The notes under the pieces were generated by a model. It was not told the DNA's origin, did no database searches, and was given only the letters and a program-made list of their open reading frames with translations. From contig LSYV01000112.1 of NCBI GenBank assembly GCA_001584585.1, forward strand, positions 60,479-105,764: 45,286 nt of DNA, in the 5' to 3' direction. Both the position numbers and the translations under genes were made by a program. Numbering within the stretch: the stretch's first letter is position 1; the number at the start of each line of letters is the position of its first letter. Positions 24,201 to 33,500 of this stretch are shown here, piece after piece. Source of the stretch: Gonium pectorale (taxonomy: Eukaryota > Chlorophyta > Chlorophyceae > Chlamydomonadales > Volvocaceae).

Positions 24201-25240
24201 ACGCGCGGAGGAGCCGCTTCCCGTGGCGCTCCCCAAGGGGCCGCCGGAAGCCGACTTTTCCTCGCAGAGGTGCATTGTTGTTCCGGGGGTACATGCGGGG
24301 GTGGTTTCAACGCCACGTTGCGTTGGCACGCAGGCACGCACGCAAGCAGGCAGGCGCCCGCCACTGGGTGCCGCAGCCCGGGCGACGACGCCGCGTCCGG
24401 ACCGCGAACACACCCGCGACCCGCGCCCGCACCGTTCGTTGGACGCGTTGCATCGGGTGTGGGGGGGAGGTAAGGTGAGGGGCCTTGGAAAACTTACAGT
24501 AGGTGTGGAGGCAACGGGACCGGTATTCCCTATCACGGCAGCATTTGCCCGTCCCTAGGGGAGTGGTGGACCCAAGGCGGCCTGTACCCGCGCCGTTGGA
24601 GGCCTCTAGTGAGAACGCCTTCCAATCCTCCCAACCCCCCTCCTCCCCCCGCAGCAGTCCGCGCACCGTTGAAGGCGGTGCCCACGTAGCCCAGGTGCAG
24701 CGCCACGCTGCGTTTGACCATGCCCGGTGGGCGCTTGGTGCGGAGCTGCCCGCCGGACGCCGCGTAGGCCGCTGCCGCCGCGGCCTTGCTCGCGGCGGCT
24801 GCCTCCGCTGCCGAGGGCGGCGGCGGGGCAGCCGCGGCGACGACGGCAGTCGCTGCCGCAGCTGCGGCACCGGCGTCGGCGACGCTGCCACACTCACCCC
24901 CAGGTACGGCGGGGGTGTCGGAGCTTGGGGTGGCTGGCATTGCGGCTGCGCGGAGGGCGGAGCTGCGGCGAGGGGCGAGTGGGCCGCCCGGAGTTGGGGT
25001 GGGCGGCAAGGCGCCGGCCCCTGCCGAGGCAGAGAACCTTGCCCCCGAAGCAGCTAGCTCCAAGCGCGTTCGAGAGCTGCTCGTGAGGCTGCAGGTCGCG
25101 AATGGGTGCCTAGCCGGCAACTGTGAGTGGCTTGTGGCCAGCCGGCGGCAAGCATCAACAGCAGCAAAACAAATTGGGTTTGAATTGTGTGCGCGTGGGC
25201 AAGGTATGGCCTGCAGCGGCCCAACGAGAGGCAGAAACAT
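18292..25240 (-). CDS. TruA/PUS1-type tRNA pseudouridine synthase, 12 exons
   Basis: Exons in transcript order: 25240-24667, 23772-23565, 22917-22854, 22496-22447, 22189-21948, 21514-21231, 20917-20843, 20586-20445, 20032-19818, 19610-19515, 19118-19029, 18516-18292. All are in phase, giving 754 aa. The enzyme isomerises uridine to pseudouridine in tRNA. Catalytic Asp about 240 lies in [10 protein letters not shown]. Other family blocks are [25 protein letters not shown] (304-312), HNYTAKRK and [14 protein letters not shown] (559-571 plus). The first 100 residues are Arg/Ser/Ala-rich and nearly free of acids, as in organelle targeting peptides. An in-frame TAG lies just upstream of the start. 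A later in-frame Met at residue 101 could start a cytosolic or nuclear form. Exons 6-7 add about 120 Ala-rich then Asp/Glu-rich residues, including a run of eight Asp, between the conserved halves. The C-terminus is an Ala/Glu/Lys helix. The exact subfamily (Pus1, Pus3 or organellar) is not settled. Confidence 0.9.
18880..18932. repeat. 10-bp tandem repeat CGCTTCGCTC
   Basis: About five units with a period of 10 bp lie in the last intron (18517-19028) of the pseudouridine synthase gene. It is a simple minisatellite. Confidence 0.75.
20095..20152 (+). repeat. Dispersed motif copy B
   Basis: GGGAAAGGGAATGAACAACG leads into the core GAGCTGGGCGCCAGCAG (20117-20133) and then CGTTTGTCTCG. It lies in intron 8 (20033-20444) of the pseudouridine synthase, flanked on both sides by G-run arrays. 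Confidence 0.8.
20385..20423. repeat. Perfect 15-bp inverted repeat in a pseudouridine synthase intron
   Basis: The arms TTCGTTTTGACCGCC (20385-20399) and its exact complement (20409-20423) enclose a 9-base loop containing CCCGGGG. It lies 22 bp from an exon boundary (exon 8 ends at 20445), so the hairpin would fold close to the splice donor of the minus-strand gene. Confidence 0.85.
21846..21898. repeat. CGCCCACC tandem array
   Basis: About four units of an 11-bp CCGCCCCGCCC-like repeat lie in the pseudouridine synthase intron 21515-21947. It is low-complexity sequence. Confidence 0.6.
23420..23574 (-). repeat. 60-bp tandem repeat that copies a splice donor
   Basis: Three copies of a 57-62 bp unit each contain the minus-strand word GAGCGGTGAGGCG. 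The copy at 23560-23570 is the actual donor of exon 2 of the pseudouridine synthase; copies at 23503 and 23441 lie inside the following intron. Each has a good GTGAGG donor consensus. Confidence 0.75.
24072..24127 (+). repeat. Dispersed motif copy C
   Basis: A GAAGGAGAAGGGGTATGAATAA lead is followed by the core GGGCTGGGCGCCAGCAG (24098-24114) and CGTTTGTCCCGG. It lies in intron 1 (23773-24666) of the pseudouridine synthase, next to G-rich sequence. Confidence 0.8.
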
Positions 25241-25757
25241 TCGCCAGTGCTAGCGGTCGACAAGCATTTTAGGATAAGCGCGTTGTATTAAAATGCAAAT
25301 ACCGCAATGGTATTCTAGGATATGTCTGCTAGCCATGCGGATTCAAGATACGGGGTTGGCCGAGACCGTATGCCCATAATACCGTGCGGAGCAGAGGGGA
25401 GCATCGAGTACTCAAATGCTCATTTAATCTACAGAGGCCGTGCCCTTTACACTAAGCCCTAAAGAATGGCATCGAACGCCGGGGAGCCACAGCAGGAATG
25501 CAAAGCACCTAGGCGCCCTTTTTATGCCCGCTAGCCCGTAACATGCATGATTTTACCCAACTGCCAACCACGCACTCTCGCGGGAACCAGGACTTCTGCC
25601 ATCGTCGGCTTCAACAGAATGTACAGTTCAGTTGGAAGTTAACCGTCACACCGCAACAGCCGCCGGGGCCGACCAGCGCTGCCATGCCCCATGCGCGCAC
25701 ACTGGTCTTGCCCTTTCTCTGCAGCTTTCCATCTCCGACAGCAGTCACCTCATCCCC
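25241..25757. other. GILT gene 3' flank and pseudouridine synthase promoter
   Basis: No gene is seen in this 517-bp interval between two minus-strand genes. It is less GC-rich than its surroundings (25260-25450). It should contain the GILT 3' UTR on the right and the promoter of the pseudouridine synthase on the left. Confidence 0.5.
25447..25451 (-). terminator. Candidate TGTAA polyadenylation signal of the GILT gene
   Basis: The minus strand reads TGTAA about 307 nt after the GILT stop codon. TGTAA is the usual polyadenylation signal in volvocine algae. No other copy was noticed nearer the stop. Confidence 0.5.
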
Positions 25758-27238
25758 CTAGGCTGCCGCCCCCGGCTCCGGCCCGCACACGTCCTCCGGC
25801 CAGCGCCCGGTGAGCCGCCGGTAGCTGGCGCACAATGTGTTGACAAAGTCGGACACCTCGGATCCGCCGGGGCAGTCGTACCTGGTGGCGGAGGGGGTAA
25901 CGACGGGGGAAGGCGGTGAGACAGAAACGATCAGAGTGGGGAGAGGGAGAAGATTGTTCCTACACTGGCCGTTAGGGTCCTGATGGGTGTGCCTAGTGGT
26001 GTGGACTCGGGAGCGCAGGACGCACGCAGGGCGCCGCCGGTCCCCTCTATGCAACCTCTCCCCCACCCGCCGACCGAGCTGCCGGCACAGGCCCGAACCC
26101 AACGGGCGCCCAACCTTGCCCCGTGCCCCTCTCTCTTCCATGACCATCGCCGAGGGCAACGCCCATAGCCCCCCCCCCACACACACCGCTGTGCAGAGTC
26201 GTGCGCGCACTCGCCCCACCGGGCGCCCACCTCTCCCCTTCGTGCCCCGAACTCCCTTGGCCCCCTGCGAGGGCCACGCCCATCACAGCCCCACGGCCCC
26301 GCAGCCCTGCACGCACCACTGCGCCGAATCGTGCGTGCAGCGGTACTGCCCGTCCACGTAGACGGTGCAGCTCTTGGCGGCACCGCGCCGCCGCGCCTCG
26401 GCCGCCGAGTAGCGCAGCAGCGCGCCGCCCTCCGGACCCGACCAGCACGCCCGCGCGGCGGCGGCGCGCACGCCGGAGAAGCCGGCGGCCTGCGGCATGA
26501 GCATGAGCATGGGCATGGCGTTGCCGTTACCGGCGGCAACCACAGTAGTACGGTAGCTGGCAACCTCCTAACCGTATGGTCTGTGTCCCTATGGTTATGC
26601 GTACGACAACCTCACATGCCGGCTGGCGCCCTACAGCGGTAGAAGTGCGTTGCTGTCATCCATGTAACCTGCAAAGCTGCTCGACTCCCGCGGGGCATGC
26701 CGGCCCCGTGCCCCTTGCCTCCCTGCATCCCCGCATTACCGGTACAAGAACGGCTGCTTGTTCAACCTTCCTCCGCGCAGTCCCAGTCACTCACCTCCAG
26801 GCACTCCTCCGCGAGCTCCTCGGAACCGACGTCGCTGAACTTGTTGTTCTGGCACTGCAGGAACGACCAGCCGCGCTGGAAGGGGTCCTCCCCCCTGGCG
26901 ATGCCGTGGCGCCCATGCAGTGCTGCACAGAGCTGCTGCACGTTGCCGGCGCACTCGGCAGGTCCGTGTTTGCACGCCACGCTCCCGTCCGGCCCCTCGC
27001 CGGCGATGTACAGGGTGCGCAGGTCCACGATGCTGTGGACCTGCTTCAGCACCTCATTGAACCGGTCCTCCGCGCGGCGAGCGTCGGGACAGCGGGACAT
27101 GACAAACAGCTCTATGAGCACTCGCGGGACGCGCTCGACGGCCAGGGGGAGCGCCCCGCGGTCCTCCGCGGCCGAGGCCACCAGGGCAAGGCCACAGACA
27201 CACGCCGCGCACAGGAGCAGCACAGCCGATCTTGTCAT
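25758..27238 (-). CDS. Secreted GILT-family protein lacking the second CXXC cysteine, 3 exons
   Basis: Exons in transcript order: 27238-26795, 26489-26317, 25881-25758; in phase, 246 aa. The first 24 residues form a signal peptide (hydrophobic LLLCAACVCGLALVASA), so it acts in the secretory or lysosome/vacuole lumen. The GILT signature CXHGX2ECX2NX4C is intact (CKHG through C104; Cys 89, 96, 104). In the family a CXXC thiol pair before this signature reduces protein disulfides. Here that site reads SRCPDA: Cys50 is kept but the second Cys is Ala53. Exon 2 carries the usual C-X-G-X-EG and VYVDGQY strands. Exon 3 adds two more cysteines (about YDC and LC). The exon 2 donor within the CAGTGGTGCGTGC stretch was chosen because it alone fits the phase of exon 3. 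The loss suggests either a monothiol isomerase-like activity or an inactive chaperone-like role; this is inference. Confidence 0.88.
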
Positions 27239-27598
27239 GATGTCGACGCTGCGGTATTGTGTTTACGATGCAGAACGCAAGGAGAACAGAGAGGAAACCA
27301 GCGGCATGGCCAACCGTAGGATCCGACACAACGACCACTTAACCTCAGCCTCTTCGGCCATGTTCACTGCATCTTTGTAGTCATTACTTATGATTGATGT
27401 ATGTAGTTATATCAGGCTGAATGAACCAAACGAACATTCCAAGACCATGTCAGCTGAATGATGAACACCTTCGTAATTGCATCATTGACCTTGATTTAAT
27501 TTGCTGTAAGGGCGACGTGCACGAGTGGAGGGGGGCCAAGGCCGGGTTGATGTCGTGTCTGGTAGCTGCGACCGCCCACTGAAAGCAACAGCAGCCTC
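27239..27598. promoter_or_regulatory. Divergent promoter between GILT and SCYL2-type genes
   Basis: The two start codons point away from each other across 360 bp, so both promoters and 5' UTRs must share this interval. Its centre (27370-27500) is distinctly AT-richer than flanking DNA. No canonical TATA box can be assigned with confidence. Confidence 0.6.
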
Positions 27599-30500
27599 AT
27601 GTTCAGCGCGGCGCTGCGCCAAGTCGCGCAGAATGTAACGGGGCTCGCGAAGCAGCTTGCGGACGAGGCGACGTCCATCCCGCTCGGGCCCTTCGCCAAC
27701 TACAAGTTCCAGCGCGAATACAAGATGGGGGCACAGACCGGCACGGCGGGGCCCCACGGGCTGTGGCGCATCTTTGCCGGCACGGCACGCTCGTCATCGG
27801 CTGTCAACAGGGCAGTCAGCATCTGGGTGCTGGACAAGAAGGACCTGGCGGGCAGGGGGTGAGCCTTCCTATGCGTTATGGCAAAGGGTCGAATTGCCAG
27901 GGGCTGGGGCAGCGCGGATGTTGCAATGCGGCCTTGGGTGGTTGGCGGCATGCCATGTGGAGTGCAGCTGCTGCGCAGCGTCGTGGGCGCCGTACACCTT
28001 TGTGCGCTCATGTAGTACAAGTACTGCAAGTTTGTTTTGGTTGTCGTGCCACCCGCCCAACACCGGCTCGTCATTGACCCTGCGGTGCCTGCGCTGTCAC
28101 CACACCGGACTTGCTGGCCCGACACATCACACCAGTGATTACCACCGACAGCACCCAGTCCGACTTGACCGCAGCCTCTAACACCGTCCCCACCGCCCCG
28201 GATTCCGCACCCAACACCATGACACGCCTCTCCCGCGGCCCCCTCCACCGCCACCGCCATCGCAGCGACGACCTGTCCGCCGGCGCGCACGGGCCGTCGG
28301 GGGCGGCGGCCTGGCAGCAGCGCTGGGAGGGGGTGTTGCAGCAGCAACGACGCGGATGCGCCCTCATGACCCGGGTGGGAGGGGCGGGCGGTTGAGTGGG
28401 CGTTTGGGTGGGCGGTTGAGTGAGCGGTTGGTTGGTTGGGTGGGTGGGTAGGTGGTCATGAATAGTGGAATACGACGGGGAACGGCGAACGGGTCGTATC
28501 ATATGCCAGGCTGCAGCGAGGGTGGGTGGATGGGTGGGTGGGTAATCGCTGGCGTGGCTGCGGTGCATGTATGGGTGCATGTAGGAAGCCGGCTGGCCAG
28601 GTCCTGGTGGTTGGGTCGTTAGGTGGTTAACGGTTGGGCGGCTGGGGCAGGCTGCCGGTGCAAAGGGGCGTGGGGCCGGGGATTCCGGAATCCGGAACCT
28701 GGGAGCAGCTTACCCGTTGCTGGTCAGCGCCGAGGACGAGCTAGCCGTTGCCGTTGGGGATCGGGTGAGTGTGCGTATGTGTGTGGGGTGGGATGGGGGG
28801 TCCATGTTTCTACACGAGCTGCCATCGAGTACGTGCCGTACATACCGTACCCGCTGCCTGCCCCTGCAGCTCAAGCACCCCGGCGTGGTGCGCGTGGTGC
28901 TGCCGCTGGAGGAGACGGCCGCACACGTGAGCCCGTTGGCGGGGGGCCGGGGGGAGGGCCGGGGAGGAGCCGGGGCTTGCGGCTCGCCGCTCTGAGCACC
29001 CTCCCGACTCCGCACACGAGCAGCTGCTGCAGCGCGTTGCCACCCCGCGGACCAGCGCGTGCCGGCTGGTTCGGGATGCCAAGTTTGCAATAGCCGTAAT
29101 AGGGATAGCAATAGGGATATTACGCACGCCCACACAAGAAGGATGTTGGTGAATCCAGCCCGACCTCGAAGCCCCGCTCTATGTCTCGTCAGTGCTTGCC
29201 CTTGGGTGCGCCGTGAACCAAAGGAACATTGCACTGCCAGAAAGCCACAGCAGGGACACGCTGCAGTAGGGTGGCTGAGGCCCCTCCCCGCCTGCCCCTC
29301 CCGCCCCCCTTCTCCGGCCGCCGCCCACCCCGCGTGCCCTGCCCCTTTCAGCTGGTGCTCGTCACAGAGGCGGTGGTCGGCTGCCTGCGCGAGCTCATGG
29401 CCGCGGGAGGAGGGGGAGGGGGCGCCGCCAGCCCCCAACCCCAACCTCAACCCTACCACTATCAGCCGCAGCACCCGCCCCAGGGCCACGGGCACTTCGG
29501 CGGCAGCGGCAGCGGCAGCAGCTCGGAGCACGCCGCCTCGCCGTCGGCTCCCGCCGCTCCCCAGTCCCCCTCGCTGTCGCTCCTGGAGGTCAAGCTGGGC
29601 CTGCTGCAGCTGGTGGAGGTGCTCACCTTTCTACACGGCACCGCGCACACGGCACACTGCGGGCTGTCGCCGCAGGTGGGGGTCGGTGCGGTTGGCACGA
29701 TGGTGGGGGGGGGGGTTGAAGGGAAAAGAGAATGAACAATGACGAGCTGGGCGCCAGCAGTGGAAGTACCGTGGTGGTGGGGGGCACGTGGAGGCAGGAA
29801 TTGGAAAGGGACCGGGTGGAGGCAGGGCGGGGGCAACGGGCGTTGCGGGGCCGCAGGCTGCGAGGCGGGCCGCGTTGCGGGGTGTCGCGTCCGGGGAGGA
29901 GAGGGGATGGTGCCGGTGCGGCAGGTGGTGGGGCACTGGAGCAGATGGAGGGGGGGGGAGGGAGAGGGCTGGCTGGCCGGGGCTCCCGACTCGGGGGGGG
30001 GGGCTGCGGGCTGGTGGCAGATCACGTTGTGGAGTTGGGCTACCGCTTTCCGGGAGCCGGCTGCGGCCCTCCAGGGTTTTTGCCTGCATGCAGGAGCGCG
30101 TACCGAGCGACCGGTGCCACGCTTGCGGCGCCACCAGCCAACGCGCTCTGACGGGGTTCGACTAGGTTGGCCGCGTCGGGCAAGCCGTCCCCGGGTGATT
30201 CTGACGTTTGCTTTTCGCTTTTCTACAGCCATGCGGCTTCTGTGCGCCTGTCGTTGCGAAACAGCTACACCCTACCCCGCCCACCCGACCCCACCATGCC
30301 GCACGCCAGACGGTGGTGGTGGCCGCGGACGGCGGCTGGAAGCTGGCCGGCTTTGCGTTTGCGGCGACGCTGCCCGGGGCGGGGCCGGGGGCGGGCGCTG
30401 GCTCGGCCGACGCCGCGCCCCCACCCGGCCCGCCCTACCAGTACAACGACCCCTTCCCGCCGCTGTGGGAGGAGCTGTCAAAGGTGAGCCCGGGCCATGA

Positions 30501-33500
30501 AGGAATGTATTCACGGTTGTCATAACAACACGCCAGCGTCAAGCCGAGGCGTGCCCGAACCATGCGTAATGCAAAAGGAGACGGCCATGGTTAAGACTGT
30601 GCCCGGACCATGCAAAAAGATAACCATGCGCTTGCGTCGAGCCGAGGAGAGCGTTTGGGGGGCAGGGGCAGCGCGGGGCTTGCGGTCCACCTGCGCCCGC
30701 CGCCGTCAGGGTTCTTCAAACAGGGCCATCGGTAGACTGCCTCTCGCGTTGCCTCCACCCACCCGCATTGGGGGGGGGGGGCGGACCTGTTCTCTTCTAT
30801 CGGAGAGCATCTATCGCCGAGCAGTCTCAGGGTAGGCAATCAGGCATCCCGCAAGCACCTTATGAACACTCTTGATTCGGGCTTCGCCTCGCTTCTGGCC
30901 CGCTCTGACCCGCTCTGACCTGCCACCCCCCGCTCCGCAGCCGCAACTCCCCTACACGGCTCCGGAGCTGGTGATCCCGCCCGGCGGCGTCCCGCTCGCC
31001 TCACCCCTCGCCGCCGCCGCCGCCGCCGGCGCCGCCTCCTCTTGGGCGCCCGCCGACTCGTTCAGCCTGGGGGCCCTGGTGTACGAGCTCGTGCTGGCGG
31101 CGGAGGCGGGCGAGGCTGGCGGAGGCGGCGGCGGAGGCGGGGGGTTGGGTGTGTCGTCCGCCGCCGGCGGAGGCGGCGGCGGGGCGGGGGCGCGGCGTGG
31201 CAGCCGCCGCAGCTGCTGCCGGTGCGGTGCAGCGTACAGCAGTACGGCAGCCGGCTGGCGGCGCTGGGGGCGGCGGTCGCGGCGGCCGGCGGAGGCGGCG
31301 GAGGCTGGGACGGCGGAGGCGGAGGCGCGGCGAGTGTGGACATGGCGCGGGTGCCGGCGGAGCTGCGAGGTGGGTCTGGTTGGGGTGGGGTGGGGTCTCG
31401 AGCGTGGAGCGGCGTGGGGTGGATGACGCATGAACTTAAAGGGCTGTGCCTGCCACCACCGCCCTGTACCCCATTCGCGGCCACGCGGGGGGCATCCCTG
31501 CCTATGTCGCGCGTTTCTGGTTGTGTCCCGGCTTCTGGCGGCTGCAAGCTCGCGATAAAGATGCCGGAGCTGTCATTGCCGATGTGCTTGGCGGCCCATC
31601 GGCCCATGCGCTACATGACCGCCTCTGCCGCTGCTGGTCGATGTGCCGCGGGGGTTCCCTGTTGTCGCAGGGCCACTGCTGGCGCTGGTCGCGCCCCCCC
31701 CCGCCGCCCGCCCACCGCCCGCGGCCCTGGCCCGCTGCGCCTGGTTTGAGGGCGACACGCTGCTGCGGGCGCTGCGCTTCCTGGAGGGCATGATGCAGGT
31801 GCGGGCGCGCGCGGAGGTATTCGTCTGTGTGTGTCTGTGTGTGTGTGTGTGTCTGTGTGTTTTGCCTTCCGTCTCGGGGCCGACGCTGGCCTGGGGCGCT
31901 AAACGCCCCATTGTGTGTGTTACGTCATGCGAATGTGCGTGCTTGTGGACAGGCTGCAAACAGACAGGCGAGGTAGGCGAGCGAGGCGAGGCAAACAGTC
32001 GAGCAGTCGGTGTGTGTGTGTGTGTGCGGGGGGGGAGAAGGGGCGGCGAGATGGTGGGTGGGGTCGGCAGCGAGGAGAACGTAGGGCCTGCGTTGGTGGT
32101 TTCTGCCAACCAGCACGATTGCAGCGGAAGGGCGTTGCAAAGAGAGCTGCGGGGGTGGGAGGGGCGAGGCGGCTGGAGACGCCGGCCGGAGACCGGTCTC
32201 GGCGGCGCAATGTGCGCTCCGCAATGCGGCGGCGCGCTCGCCTCCCCAATTCCCCGCACTGGTTCTGGTCTTGTTCGATGGGCACTGGATGCGCTGCAGT
32301 TACGCGTACGAGCGTGCGGCGGGGTGGGTGGGTGGGTGGGCAGGGCAGCCCGAACGCACACACGCACTCTTCGCGGAGGGTTGCGCGGCTTCTGTATCAT
32401 TGGGTATATATGCCCAAACGTCCCGCCTCCCCCTTCACCCCTCCCCCTACGCGACCCTTTTCCCTCCTTCTTTCCCCCTACCTCCCGCTCTACTCCCCTC
32501 TCCCTGGCGGTAGAGCGAGCCCCGCCACAAGCTGGCCTTCCTGGCGGACTTTGCGGACGAGAGCCCCGCGGGGGCGCCGGGGGCGGCGGCTCCGTCTTCC
32601 TCCCCGGCCCCCGGCGGCGGCGGGTCGCCCCCCGAGCGGGCGCTGTGGCGGCGGATGGGCGACCGGCTGCTGCTGTCGCGTGTGCTGCCGCACCTGCTGC
32701 AGGTGGGCAGCGGGCGTGCGACGTCCTCCCCCCCTCCTCTTGGGGAACGTTTCCCGTTCCGTATTACCCCTCCTCTTTGCTTGGCTTGGCCGCCGGACGG
32801 GAGACTGCGCTCCCTCTGAAACATGTGCTTCTTAAGCCCCCCCCCCTCACATGCGCTGCGCTGGCGGCCGCTAGGTGCAGACGCTGGGGATGCTGGGGCC
32901 GTGGGCTTGCGTGCTTCGTGTTTAGGTGTGTTTAGGGGTTGGCTCTTGGGGACCGGCACTCCAGGGCGTCGTCCTCCAGCTCTCCTCCTGAGCGCGGCGC
33001 AGCCCGTCTGTTGAGCATGGACCATGACGCCCTCCTCGGAGCTCGGGCAACCACCGCGCGCCCAACGGTCCCGGATGTGCCCCCCGCCCTCCACCCGCCG
33101 GCCCCTCGGCCGCGACGCGCCGGTCCGCCGCCGGTACGCCGCCCACCTCTCATTGCGCCCTCTGCGCCCGCCTCGCTTCACAGGAGGTCCGCAACGGCGG
33201 CCCCGTGGGCGTGGCGGCGCTGCCCGTGGCGCTGGCTGTGTGCCGCCGCCTGGGGCGCGCCGCCTTTGCGGAGCGGGCGCTGCCGGCGCTGGAGCCCGTC
33301 GTGGAGGCGGCGGGCGGCCCCGGGGCGACGGGGGCCGCCGCCGGCGGTGGCGGCTCCATGCTGGCGGCGCTGGTGGGGCAGTCGGAGGTCATGGCAGGCC
33401 TGATGGACGGGTGAGGACTGGAGTGGGGCGGGGCGGGGCCGGGCGATGAACCGCCGCCCTTGCGCGTGCGCGGAGCCGGAAAGCAGGGTGGGGCGGGGTC

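Noticed and set aside
27599..31369. Active protein kinase
   Set aside because: The HRD and DFG motifs are replaced (HCGLSPQ and GFAF), and the glycine loop is degenerate, as in SCYL pseudokinases.
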